Positions 35,926 through 44,661 of a stretch of 64,000 nt of DNA are shown one piece after another. The stretch spans positions 1 through 64,000 of the forward strand of contig JBAZSJ010000010.1 in the NCBI GenBank assembly GCA_041662485.1, given 5' to 3'. The notes beneath the pieces were generated by a model, which was given only the letters and a program-made list of their open reading frames with translations, searched no databases and was not told where the DNA came from. The stretch comes from Rariglobus sp041662485. Its GTDB lineage: Bacteria > Verrucomicrobiota > Verrucomicrobiia > Opitutales > Opitutaceae. Within the stretch, counting starts at the first letter, position 1. Every line of letters starts with the position of its first letter. The position numbers and the translations under genes were made by a program.

Positions 35926-36856
35926 GTTTGAGGATTTTCTGCAAAAAAAAGGCCTTTCGATTGAGCGGCTGCACACCTTGGTGTTGCTCTCGGAGGCGCG
36001 GAGTCTGCGACAAGCGGCGGGAGACGATCTCGGGCAACAAGCGCGCATGAGCCATCAACTGCGCGAATTGGGCGAATTTTTCGGGGTAAAGTTGACCGAA
36101 CGATCCGGACGCACCCTGCGACTCTCAAGCGCAGGGCAGGATTTGGCCGCGATGGCGCGGACTCAGCTCGGTGCTTTGGAGCGATTCGCGGAGACGCAGC
36201 GCCAAGAGGAAAAGTGCTGGGCAGTAGGTGCCGGAGACAGCGTGCTGCAATGGTGGCTTATGCCGGCGCTGGCGCAGGGAAATTTGCCTGCGCGCTGGTC
36301 TTTTCAAAATTACCGCACGAGCGAAATCGTGGCTCGTGTCGGGGATGAGCGGCTGGATTTCGGTGTAGTGCGAGGGGATGCAGCGCGAGACAACCTCGGC
36401 GGTATCGTCGTCGGGACGATCAAGTATGTAATCGTGGTTCCCGAGAGGCTGCGCCCGCGAAGGTTGACGATTAAGCAGGCACTCACAGAGCTACCGCACG
36501 CAGCACTGAGCGCCGACGGCCAATTTACCGAACGCGTAAAGCGGGTCGCAACGCGGCTCGGTGGCGTGTTTCAACCAAAGGTTACCTGTGATTCGCTGGT
36601 GCTGTGTCTGGCGGCAGTGAGGACAGGACGTTACGCGGCTGTGGTGCCAAGGCACGCAGTCCAAGACATCGGTTCGGTAGAGGTCATTGAGTCGAAGTAT
36701 ATGGATGATCTGTCGCGCACCATGATGCTGATATGGAATCCTCGCGGCTTGGAAACCTTGGGGGAAAACGCGGTGAGCGCGCGCGATACGTTGAAGCAGT
36801 CACTAATCGACGCGTCGGCGCAGTGGGACGTCGAAGAAGATGAGCCTACGATTTGA
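35924..36856 (+). CDS. LysR-type transcriptional regulator
   Basis: The 310-aa protein has a winged HTH at residues 12-70 (LHTLVLLSEARSLRQAAGD, MSHQLRELGEFFGVKLTER, LRLSSAGQDL), as in LysR proteins, and a C-terminal ligand-binding fold (IVARVGDERLDFGVVRG, DNLGGIVVGTIKYVIVV, VRTGRYAAVVPRHA). The spacing and length fit the family. It is divergent from the Z1-to-helicase operon, with paired palindromes between, the standard LysR layout. LysR control of a restriction-like operon is unusual; the ligand is unknown. Confidence 0.88.
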   Translation: MFEDFLQKKGLSIERLHTLVLLSEARSLRQAAGDDLGQQARMSHQLRELGEFFGVKLTERSGRTLRLSSAGQDLAAMARTQLGALERFAETQRQEEKCWAVGAGDSVLQWWLMPALAQGNLPARWSFQNYRTSEIVARVGDERLDFGVVRGDAARDNLGGIVVGTIKYVIVVPERLRPRRLTIKQALTELPHAALSADGQFTERVKRVATRLGGVFQPKVTCDSLVLCLAAVRTGRYAAVVPRHAVQDIGSVEVIESKYMDDLSRTMMLIWNPRGLETLGENAVSARDTLKQSLIDASAQWDVEEDEPTI

Positions 36857-37035
36857 ACAGGTCGTTGGGTTTTCCACGGTTGTTTGGTTGCCGATGCGGT
36901 TCATGGCGCCATTGAGAAGTCAGGCGACCAGTTGAACCGTGCCCTGAAAGGTGCCGGGGTAGAGGCATAAGGGAATCAGAAGGCCGGCGGAGGCTAGGGA
37001 ATCGGGAACGAGCATGGCGGAAATAAATGGGCATG

Positions 37036-37069
37036 AAAAAGGGCGGCGGTCGTGAGACCGGCCGCCCTT
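37036..37069 (-). terminator. Terminator closing the head operon
   Basis: On the minus strand AAGGGCGGCCGGTC pairs with GACCGCCGCCCTT (one bulge), followed by five T. It lies 18 bases past the capsid stop. Between it and the LysR stop at 36856 there is no convincing gene, only a 31-codon frame starting at 37016. Confidence 0.85.
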
Positions 37070-37086
37070 GGGTGCCCGTGGATGGT

Positions 37087-37989
37087 TTAGCTGCCGGTGA
37101 CCTTGCGGGCGCAGACGGAGGACGTGACGCGGATGTCTTCCGACCAATCGACGGCGAGGATGTCGGAGCGGGCGGAGTCCTCGCGATACATGCGAACCAC
37201 GTCCACGCCGCCGCGACGCAGGCGGAAGGTTTTCATGAAGCTGGGATCGTAGAGCGTGGGGCTCTGGCTGGCGTGGAAGATCACCAATTGCTGGCCGATG
37301 ATATTCACGTTGGCCTTGGCCGCGCCAAGCTTGGCGGTGTCCTTGGCGAGGATGCCGACACGGATGTCGATGCTCGGGTTGAGCAGGAGCGAACCGAACT
37401 GGGCCATGCTGACGCCGACGGAGGCCGCGCCGGGGAAGCGGGCGATGACCTTGGCGTTGTTGCGGAGCTTGTTCCAGAGAGGCAGGCCGATGACGAGGCG
37501 GTTGGGCATGCGGCCGGTGTCGGTGGCGAGGGCCTCGATCTGCTCGTCGAGCTTCGCAATGGGGTCGTCACTCGCGAGGGTGATGTTGGCCGACGCGGTG
37601 AGCGCGGAGACGATGCCGAAGACCTTGGCCTCGTGCGAAGTGATGGCGGACGAGACGAGGGTCTGGGTCTTCGCCTCCTCCAGGCGGAGAGGATCGTTCT
37701 GGCCGGCCTCGTCGCGCTCGTGGTCGTCGATGGCGATTTCGAGGGCCTGCGGGAGACAGTTGTAGGTGGGATCGCTGGCGGCGAACTCAAGGCGCTTGGC
37801 GGGGCCGCCCACGGCGCGAGAGGTGTCGATGACCTGAAACGTGTTCTTGTCGTCGAAGCTCTTGTATTGGCCGGTGGCGGCGGCAACGACGACCTCCGGC
37901 GCAAGGAAGGTGGCGAGCGAAGCGGAGATGTCCTGAGCGAGACCGCGCGCGTAGTTGGTAAGGGTGACGTTGTATTTGGACGAAGACAT
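37087..37989 (-). CDS. Major capsid protein
   Basis: The 300-aa protein fits a phage shell protein of HK97/Mu-like type. It begins SKYNVTLTNYARGL, has an N-terminal arm, the TFQVIDTSRAVGGPAKRLEF segment, LPNRLVIGLPLWN-like central text (GRMPNRLVIGLPLWNKLRNN) and a beta-rich end (MKTFRLRRGGVDVVRMYRED). The position last in an order of terminase, portal, protease and decoration protein supports the call more than any one motif. It is followed at once by a terminator, so no late genes come after it. Confidence 0.78.
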   Translation of the reverse strand: MSSSKYNVTLTNYARGLAQDISASLATFLAPEVVVAAATGQYKSFDDKNTFQVIDTSRAVGGPAKRLEFAASDPTYNCLPQALEIAIDDHERDEAGQNDPLRLEEAKTQTLVSSAITSHEAKVFGIVSALTASANITLASDDPIAKLDEQIEALATDTGRMPNRLVIGLPLWNKLRNNAKVIARFPGAASVGVSMAQFGSLLLNPSIDIRVGILAKDTAKLGAAKANVNIIGQQLVIFHASQSPTLYDPSFMKTFRLRRGGVDVVRMYREDSARSDILAVDWSEDIRVTSSVCARKVTGS

Positions 37990-38036
37990 GGTGAGAGGCG
38001 GGTCGAGAGCGGTTTAGCTGGGCGTGGTGAAAACGA

Positions 38037-38432
38037 TCACGTGAGCGTTACGGGGCGGAAGAGGACGGCCTCGATGAGTTCATCGACGGCTCCGGTTTCG
38101 AGGGACTGGGCGACGATGACGCGGGCACCGGTGCCCGCATCGGTCTGGGCGAGACCGTCGGCGGTGAGTTGCAGGTCGGTGCCGGGCGCGGTGACGGCAG
38201 CGGCGAGCTTGACGCGGATCACTCCGGCGAGACCGCCCGCGCCGACGGCGACGGTGACGCGTTCACCGGCCTTGCCGTCGGTTAGGAGGACACCGTGGGG
38301 CTTGACGGTGGCGGAGCTGACAAGAGAAACCTTGCCAGCGGTGAGACTGACGAAGCGGCCGACATAGCCGGTGAGATCGGCGGCGGCCTCGTAGGGGAGG
38401 ATGGCGTTGGTGCGGGCGAGAGAAGTCTTCAT
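38037..38432 (-). CDS. Capsid decoration (cement) protein, DUF2190-like
   Basis: The 131-aa protein is Ala/Val/Thr-rich and all beta (YVGRFVSLTAGKVSLVSSAT, GVLLTDGKAGERVTVAVGAG). This is the pattern of DUF2190 and lambda-D-like proteins that trim the capsid surface between major capsid subunits. It sits between protease and capsid genes, the usual place for a head-stabilising protein. The family call is moderate because such proteins are short and low in complexity. Confidence 0.75.
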   Translation of the reverse strand: MKTSLARTNAILPYEAAADLTGYVGRFVSLTAGKVSLVSSATVKPHGVLLTDGKAGERVTVAVGAGGLAGVIRVKLAAAVTAPGTDLQLTADGLAQTDAGTGARVIVAQSLETGAVDELIEAVLFRPVTLT

Positions 38433-38470
38433 GGGAAGAGGGCGTTAAAAGTGGGTGATGCGAGGCGGGT

Positions 38471-39460
38471 TCAGCGGAACAGCTCGGGGCTCTCGGCCTT
38501 GGCCTTCGCGTAGATGCTGGGGAAATCCGCGCCGGGGTTGGCGGCGCGCACGGCGGCGAGCTTTTGCTCCTGCCGGGTGATGAGGTGGGACGGATCGGCA
38601 GCGGGATCGCCGCCGGGAGTGAGGCGGGCGAGCACCGGATTGATCGGGAGGCCGTCGAGCGCCTTCACGGCCTTGGCCTCGTCGCGGAGCACGGCATCAA
38701 CCCAGAAGCTGCGAGAGTCGGTGTCTTTCGCGGGGAGACGGCCGGCGTGGACAGCGGCATCAACCAGTGACTCGGCGCGCTGGCGGGCCTGCGTCGCGAG
38801 GGTCGATTTGAGATCGGTGATTTCGGATTTGAGCGAACCGACGGTGCGCGAGACCTGTGCGACGAGGTCGGCCTCTTCGGTGGCGGACGCCTCGACCAGC
38901 GAGAGCGAGCGGAGCGTGGAGATGAGAGTTTGCATGAGCGGTTGCTCGTGCGCGGTGTCAACGGGGGCTGCGGCGAACAGGGGCGCGATGCGCTTGAAGG
39001 CGGCGCGATTGACGAGGCCGCCCATGTTGATCTCGGAGCCGGTGACGTGGCCGGAGGCATCGAGATGAAAGGTCGGTGAGAAGCGGCGGAAGGTGCGGCC
39101 TTCGACGGCGCGTTTACCGGCGTCCGACCATTCGATGCGGGCGCGCACGCCGCCCGTCTGCGGATCGTCACCGGCCCAGTAGAACTCGGTGGGCCAAGCA
39201 GAGGCCTCGCGGTCTTCGTGGTTGAAATCGAAGAAGGGCCGATCCTCGCTGCCCTCGGCGGCGGCGGTCATTTTCGCCGCGAGAAAAGATTGGAGCACGG
39301 CGGCGGTCGCGGCGCTGACGGCTACCTCGACGGAGACGGGTTTGCCGCCTTGGGAGGCTCGGATGCGATGCCGACCGGGCGGCATGTATTGGATGTCGGT
39401 CGGGAGCGCGGAGCTTTCGGCGAGGGCGTTGGAGAAAGCGGCGTGTAGCGGCTGGGTCAT
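38471..39460 (-). CDS. Head maturation protease, Mu gpI-like, with scaffold-like C-terminus
   Basis: The 329-aa protein has the Mu I protease pattern: RPFFDFNHEDREASAWPTEF in the first third, FRRFSPTFHLDASGHVTG, and GGLVNRAAFKRIAPLF. The last 150 residues are helical and charged (VSRTVGSLKSEITDLKSTLA), like a capsid scaffold. In phage Mu the scaffold is made from an internal start of the protease gene. An internal ATG lies at MQTLISTLRSLSLVEA here, so the same arrangement is possible. It would clip itself and scaffold during head assembly. Confidence 0.85.
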   Translation of the reverse strand: MTQPLHAAFSNALAESSALPTDIQYMPPGRHRIRASQGGKPVSVEVAVSAATAAVLQSFLAAKMTAAAEGSEDRPFFDFNHEDREASAWPTEFYWAGDDPQTGGVRARIEWSDAGKRAVEGRTFRRFSPTFHLDASGHVTGSEINMGGLVNRAAFKRIAPLFAAAPVDTAHEQPLMQTLISTLRSLSLVEASATEEADLVAQVSRTVGSLKSEITDLKSTLATQARQRAESLVDAAVHAGRLPAKDTDSRSFWVDAVLRDEAKAVKALDGLPINPVLARLTPGGDPAADPSHLITRQEQKLAAVRAANPGADFPSIYAKAKAESPELFR

Positions 39461-39475
39461 GCCGCTGGCGAGGTG

Positions 39476-41140
39476 TCAACGACCGTGCGATTGAACGAAA
39501 TCGCTCTGCGATTCCGCTACGTCGGAAGGTGGCTGGTAGCTGTCCTTGGGCACGCGGATCAACGTGCTGCGGCAGTTGTAGTGCGCAGGCGGCGGCGAAG
39601 ACCAACCGTCACCCCAGCGGCGACCGTGACGGCCTTGGCAAAGGGGAGTCGTGACAGCGTCGAGCGTGGCATCCCAAACGAGATATTCATCGGCGGCGTT
39701 GGCTTCGGCGACTTGCTGCGGGAACGCGGCCTGTGCGGCGGCTTGGCGGGCGGCGAGTTCGGCAGAGGATTCGCTGGTGGCGTCGATGGGAACGCCGCAA
39801 CCGCACGCGCAGGCTTTCGCGGAAGCCGGTGCGGGATCGGACGGCACGGCTTGCGCCACGGGTTTGGCGGGTTTGAAAAGCGCTTCGCCCGCGTCGGGCG
39901 TCGGCACCTTGTGCCGTTCGTAGAGGTATTGGAGCGAGACGGGCAGACCCATTTCGACGAACAGGGTTTTGTCGCGGGCGGCCATGTCCTGCTCGCGACC
40001 TGGGCGCGAAATCTCTACCTCGACGAACGGGATTTCCTCGGCGCTGCCCCAGTTGAGCGCGATCAACTGGGGGATGAGTTGGTCGTTGAGGATGGCGACG
40101 ATGAACTCGGCGTAGGTCTCGAACAGATCCAGCTCGACCTCGCGATGAACTTCGCTGGCGGCGCGGCTGCCCTGGCCGTTGTGTTCAACGGAAAGGTTCT
40201 GGCCGAGAAGCATGATGTCGCAGGCGCGGTCGGCGATGCCCATGAGGCGTTCGCTCGGATCGTTGGGGCCGGACACACCGGGCGTGGTGCCTTGCAGGAT
40301 TTGCAGGTTCGTGCCCTGCGGAAACGCACCCCATGACGCGGTGCCCATGTTGCGGAGCGCGGCGGTGATGGTGTCGATTTCGGCTTGGGTGGCGGTCGTG
40401 GGGTAGTTGGCCCAGCGCAAGGGCGTGCCGAACAGCTCGGCTTTCTGCACTAGCCATTCCCAGCCGAGCATGTGACCGAGCCAAAGCGGAGCGAGGGCGC
40501 GGAGCTGCGCGGCTTCGCCGAGTGCGCCGGACTTGGACTGAAAAATACCGGTCAGGAATTTTCCGGGATGTTTGGCGAAGGGAGTGAGCGCGGCGAACGC
40601 GGCGGGATTGAGCCGCAAGGCGAGCGTGCCGTCGGTGTCGATGCCGATGTAACGTGACGGGACGCGCCGGAAGCCGACCGGCACGACGTAGCCGGTGGTG
40701 TCGGTCGTCCAGTCGATCTCTACGACGGACAGGCCGCGTGCGACGGCGTCCATGAGTTCGTAAACAGCGGAGCCGAGCGGGGCGCGAGTGGTGTCCACGT
40801 AGCCGCGTTGGAGGTGAAGCGCGGATTCTACGAAGGCGGCTTTCTCCTGCGCGGACGCGGACGGTTTGCCGTTCTTTGGAGTGAAGGGCTGCACGTTCAG
40901 CGGCAGCTTGCGGATGGCGTTTTTGATCTTCTGGAGATTGGCGCGGAGGCGCGGCCAGGTGTCCTCCATCAGGTTGAAAAGATCGCTCTGCGCGGCGAGG
41001 TCGCCACGGGCTCCGGCGTCGAGCAATGCGCCGACGGCATCGGGCGAAAGGCAGCGTCCGAAAAGCTGTGGCTCGAAGTCGCGAGCGGAGGGGCGAATGA
41101 CGGGCGCGGCCAGTTTGGCGGGAGACGGTGAATCACTCAT
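39476..41140 (-). CDS. Portal protein (DUF935/Mu gp29-like) fused to a gpF-like C-terminus
   Basis: The 554-aa protein forms the DNA entry ring of the head. Residues 1 to about 420 follow the DUF935 portal family (VYELMDAVARGLSVVEIDWT, LLGQNLSVEHNGQGSRA, ELDLFETYAEFIVAILNDQL). After an Ala-rich linker with CACGCG, the last 80 residues resemble part of Mu gpF minor head protein (EYLVWDATLDAVTTPLCQGR, PPAHYNCRSTLIRV). In Mu these are separate genes, gp29 and gp30; here the second is shortened and fused. It lies between terminase and protease. Confidence 0.85.
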   Translation of the reverse strand: MSDSPSPAKLAAPVIRPSARDFEPQLFGRCLSPDAVGALLDAGARGDLAAQSDLFNLMEDTWPRLRANLQKIKNAIRKLPLNVQPFTPKNGKPSASAQEKAAFVESALHLQRGYVDTTRAPLGSAVYELMDAVARGLSVVEIDWTTDTTGYVVPVGFRRVPSRYIGIDTDGTLALRLNPAAFAALTPFAKHPGKFLTGIFQSKSGALGEAAQLRALAPLWLGHMLGWEWLVQKAELFGTPLRWANYPTTATQAEIDTITAALRNMGTASWGAFPQGTNLQILQGTTPGVSGPNDPSERLMGIADRACDIMLLGQNLSVEHNGQGSRAASEVHREVELDLFETYAEFIVAILNDQLIPQLIALNWGSAEEIPFVEVEISRPGREQDMAARDKTLFVEMGLPVSLQYLYERHKVPTPDAGEALFKPAKPVAQAVPSDPAPASAKACACGCGVPIDATSESSAELAARQAAAQAAFPQQVAEANAADEYLVWDATLDAVTTPLCQGRHGRRWGDGWSSPPPAHYNCRSTLIRVPKDSYQPPSDVAESQSDFVQSHGR

Positions 41141-41155
41141 GCCGAGGGTTCCGTG

Positions 41156-42523
41156 TCATCGCGCCCACGCGCCGCGAAAGCGCGTCAGCGCGGGCCGGTG
41201 GCGAGCGTTCATGCCGGTCGGCACGCGGGTTGATGCGAAGGCTCCCCACCCCGCGCCGGGGTTGCGCTGGGCGGCATGGATGGCGAGAGCAAGCGCAGTG
41301 GAGCGGTCGGCGTGGCCGTCGGCGGTGCGAGCGGCGGCATAGCGGATCGAACCGCCGGGGCTGACGATGCGTTGCATGCTGCCAAGGTCGTCGCGGATCA
41401 CTGCGGCGGCGGGGAGCGTGACGGCGCGGGCCTGCAACGCCTTTTTCAAACGCTCGAACAACTCGCGCTTGCGGTCGCCGGTGAAGGTGACGCCCTCCAA
41501 GCGGGTTTCATCCAAGGCGGCGGCAAGGTGTTCGCTCACGGGGCCGCCGATGCCGGTCGCGTCGATGGCGGTGAACGCTGCGGCCATGACGCGCGGAGCG
41601 AGAATCGCCTCCTGCTGCGGGAAGGGGATGCGGTCGAGAACCAGCACCTCGCGGGTGATGAGTGGGCCGCCGGGCAAACGCTCCAACGTCCAGGCGACGG
41701 TGAGGTCACGTTTGCGGCCAACGTCGATGCCGACGAAGAGCGCGGGTCGGATGCGGGACTCGCGCGAAAACAACTCCTCGGGCGCGTCGAGGGAGGCGTC
41801 ATCGGATTCGCAGGCGCGGACAAGATCGGCCGGGAACACCTGCGACGAGTGCTCCATGAACTGACACTCGAACTCCTGTGCCCAGCCGTCGGGGTCTGCG
41901 AGGTTGGCGCGGAGTTCGTCGATGTTGAGCGCGAGGCCGCTCGCGACCGCGTCGTAAACGGTAGTCTTGTGGCGCGAGAAAGCCGGAGCGTGTTCCCAGA
42001 GGTCGAAATACTTGTTGTTGCGACCGGCGGGCGTGGAGATGACGCGGAGTTTGAGCGCACCGCGCAGCGGGTTGGAAATGATCGGATAGACCGCGCGCCA
42101 GATTTCCTCGGGGTTCTCGTGGAATGCGAACTCATCAAGGACGAGGTTGGCGGAGTAGCCGCGTGCGGTGGCGGGATTCGCTGGGAGCGCGAGGACGCGG
42201 GCACCGTTGGGAAATCTAAGCTGCGATTTCTGCACCTCGGGCCGGTATTCCTTGCCGGTGGAGTAGCTGATGGCGTCGCAGAAGATGGACGCGGCACGTT
42301 GCACCTTATCCATGAACTCAAGGGCCTGCCGTTCTCCGGCGCTCAAGATCACCCAGTCGCCGCCGGTTTCGAGCGCGTCGGCGACGACCTCAAATGATGC
42401 CGCTAGAGAACCGCCGATCTGGCGGGACTTGAGCCAGATTTTGAAGCGAGCTTCGTCACGCACCCATGCGAGCTGGTAGGGTAGTAACAGATCCAACGGA
42501 GATACCTTGAGCTTCTTGCTCAT
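41156..42523 (-). CDS. Terminase large subunit, Mu gp28-like
   Basis: The 455-aa DNA-packaging motor has the altered Walker A of this group (IWLKSRQIGGSLAAS), a Walker B LVLDEFAFHENPEEIW, and an RNase H-like nuclease beginning LFVGIDVGRKRDLTVAW, with a second acidic residue in FTAIDATGIGG. The ATG at 42523 (MSKKLKVSPLDLL) overlaps the small terminase stop by four bases, which fixes the start; a longer frame to 42580 would sit inside the previous gene. It is the best evidence that the island once packaged, or still packages, DNA. Confidence 0.9.
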   Translation of the reverse strand: MSKKLKVSPLDLLLPYQLAWVRDEARFKIWLKSRQIGGSLAASFEVVADALETGGDWVILSAGERQALEFMDKVQRAASIFCDAISYSTGKEYRPEVQKSQLRFPNGARVLALPANPATARGYSANLVLDEFAFHENPEEIWRAVYPIISNPLRGALKLRVISTPAGRNNKYFDLWEHAPAFSRHKTTVYDAVASGLALNIDELRANLADPDGWAQEFECQFMEHSSQVFPADLVRACESDDASLDAPEELFSRESRIRPALFVGIDVGRKRDLTVAWTLERLPGGPLITREVLVLDRIPFPQQEAILAPRVMAAAFTAIDATGIGGPVSEHLAAALDETRLEGVTFTGDRKRELFERLKKALQARAVTLPAAAVIRDDLGSMQRIVSPGGSIRYAAARTADGHADRSTALALAIHAAQRNPGAGWGAFASTRVPTGMNARHRPALTRFRGAWAR

Positions 42524-43041
42524 GGTGACGGTTCCTTGGCAGGGGCCGGCGGCTCGCACGCACCAAGGCGAGAACGCCACTCGCGCATGATGTCCTTTTC
42601 GCGGTCGGCGGAGATATTGACCTGAGTGGCTACGACGGTGGTCGGCTGGTCGCGGTATAGCTCGGGCTTATGGGCCTTCAGGAAGAAAATCAGGCAGGCG
42701 TCGGAGTAGCGTTTGCGCTCGCCGCACATCTGGCCCTTCGCGTCGAAGACGGGTTCGCTCCAACCGTCGATGCCACGCCGTTTCAGCTCCAGCTCGGCAT
42801 CCTCGATTCGAGACGCGTTCCGCACGCGGTCGCGTTCGAGCTGGGCGGCTTGCAGCACCGGCACGAGGTCGGGCTGGCGCTGCAAGTGTCGGTAGAAGGT
42901 GGATTGGTCGATACCTTCCTTTTCTATGGCAGTGAGCGTCGGGGCACCGTCGCGGATGTCCTGCACCACGCGTTCAAATAGGGCGTGGCTGAACTTGGAG
43001 GTGCGGCCGAGTTTATCGGCCTTCGGCACGGCGATGGGCAT
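42520..43041 (-). CDS. Terminase small subunit-like protein
   Basis: The 173-aa protein has an N-terminal HTH (FERVVQDIRDGAPTLTAIEK, IDQSTFYRHLQRQPDLVPVL) and a helical middle with LELKRRGIDGWSEPVFDAKG, common in small terminases that recognise the packaging site. It overlaps the large subunit by four bases. It is the first gene of the head operon; the packaging site would be expected in or just before it, next to the non-coding stretch at 43042-44658. Confidence 0.82.
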   Translation of the reverse strand: MPIAVPKADKLGRTSKFSHALFERVVQDIRDGAPTLTAIEKEGIDQSTFYRHLQRQPDLVPVLQAAQLERDRVRNASRIEDAELELKRRGIDGWSEPVFDAKGQMCGERKRYSDACLIFFLKAHKPELYRDQPTTVVATQVNISADREKDIMREWRSRLGACEPPAPAKEPSP

Positions 43042-44658
43042 CGCCTGGGAAAGGTGTCAACGGACGCGCGCGGGCGGATTTGGCGACGGCTTAAAACGCG
43101 CGTGAATGGCGCGGGTTCCTTTTTTTCGGAGCCGGAGCGGCGATTGAGCGGGGTCCGGCCTGAGCGAAGCGAAGGCCGTGGCAACGAGTGGGCGGCAGCC
43201 TTGCCGCCGCCGAGGCGCAGGAGGGCCGTTGCGCGACTCGGCGCGCCCGGCCTGACGGAGGCGGAGCACGTCGGACGCTGGCTTGGCGCGAAGCGCGCGG
43301 ACGACTGGGCGGAGCAGCGCGCCAGAGGCGCGCAAGGCCCGCTCTGGCGGCCAGCGAAGCGATGCCGACAGGGACGGGCGGGGCCACCGCCCTGTTTGGG
43401 CGGCGGGGGGAAGCTCCCCAGTGAACGAGCGAAGCGAGAGAACGCGGGGGGCGCCTGGCGCCGGCAGAACAACCCATTGCATTGTGAGCGATGTGACAGC
43501 GGCGACAGGGTTCCGCCAAGGGACGGCGCGGGCGGGGGCGGGGGGCTTTATTTATTGGCGCGGAGCGCCGCTAGAATTATTCTCCAAGGGCGGCGAAGCC
43601 GCAGACTCCTTGATGGGCGCGCGCTGACTGAAACCGCCCGAAGAGAGCCCCGAGGGTGGAGCGTATAATGCGACATTATGACCACATGCCGGAGGCTCGG
43701 CGAAGGTTGGTGCCGACATGGCGGAATACTTGGACGACAGGGCGAAAAAGCACCCATTGGCCATAATGTCCCTTTATACGCGGAACCCATGCAGCCGATG
43801 TGACAGAGAAAGCCCGTGACGCGGGACGTGGACGGCTGGACACGACGTGGACGTGACGCAGGAACGCCGTCGCAGTGCCTGCCGCCGTCGCCAGCGCGGG
43901 GCTCTGGCGCAGCGGGTGCCGGGGCGAACGGAGGGTTTACGCATTGGGGGCGCGCGTGGTCTTTGGGTCGTGAGTGAGCTTTGCGAACGAACCGCACACC
44001 TTGTTCGAGGGGCGTTGTTCCGCCCCGAGCATCAAAGCCCCCGGCGCATGAGGCGGAACCGAGCGAGCCTTGCGAGCGGGGGCCGGAGTCGTTGTGGCCC
44101 GGCGAGTCGGCGGCGCTCGGTGAGCACCCGCCTTGGCGGGCGCGGAACCGAGTGACGGCGTCTCGACGCGCTGGCGTTGGTTGGGGTGGGAGACGTTGTG
44201 AGCCGGACCAGCGAGCAGTCGGTGGCGGTCGGGCGACCGGAATGGAGCGGAGTGCGAGAGTGGAGCCGAAGGGGCACAGGGGACGCCGGGCCGGGGATCA
44301 GCCGCGTCGTCCGTAGCGCCGTTCGCGAAGCGAGGCGGCGCGGTCTCGGCACGAGGCCGTGATGCCAGGCGCGAAGGACGTTGCGGCCCCCGGCTGGGCG
44401 TCCCCTGTGCCCCGGAGGCGGAACGGGAGCGCGGAGCGGAATGGAGGGAGGCCGAGCGGCACCGTCTGCGGACGAATTGTCGAGAGGGTGACGCCGGAGC
44501 GCGTTAGCGTGGTTCGCCAAGGGAGCGGAGCGACCGCAGGCGTTGTGCATAGCGACCAACGGGAGCGGGCGAGGGAGGACGGCGAGGCGTGTTGTTGGGG
44601 AGGGTGGCGACGACGCGGGAGCGGGATCGCCAAGCGAACGGAGTGAGCGCAGGCGTTG
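43042..44658. other. 1.6-kb stretch without convincing genes, very GC-rich
   Basis: All six frames hold only Arg/Ala/Pro-rich readings that look like untranslated GC-rich DNA. The sequence is full of short self-complementary words built on GAGCGAAGCG, and of small hairpins such as CGCTCTGGCGGCCAGCG. An A/T-richer core at 43660-43785 carries a long inverted repeat. The region separates the replication block from the head operon, both on the minus strand. Possible roles are packaging site, replication origin, long structured RNA or a decayed gene. A weak 70-aa frame (43552-43764, minus) is the only coding candidate. Confidence 0.6.
43661..43783. repeat. Imperfect 23-bp inverted repeat with 75-base centre
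   Basis: GCGTATAATGCGACATTATG at 43661-43680 is mirrored by CATAATGTCCCTTTATACGC at 43762-43781. Both arms contain TATAAT-like words in a region otherwise free of them, so they could also act as promoters. Confidence 0.65.
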
Positions 44659-44661
44659 TCA
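44515..44661. repeat. Two copies of a 34-base repeat
   Basis: CGCCAAGGGAGCGGAGCGAC at 44515 and CGCCAAGCGAACGGAGTGAG at 44628 each continue to CGCAGGCGTTGT. The copies lie 113 bases apart. The second ends over the stop codon of the DUF3102 gene. Confidence 0.6.

Noticed and set aside
36920..37016. 31-codon frame between the LysR gene and the head-operon terminator as a phage gene
   Set aside because: It lies past the terminator of the head operon, is very short and has no ribosome binding site that I can see.
43091..43519. 142-aa minus frame and overlapping frames in the gene-free stretch
   Set aside because: All frames are Arg/Ala/Pro-rich, overlap in several frames at once and lack ribosome binding sites.
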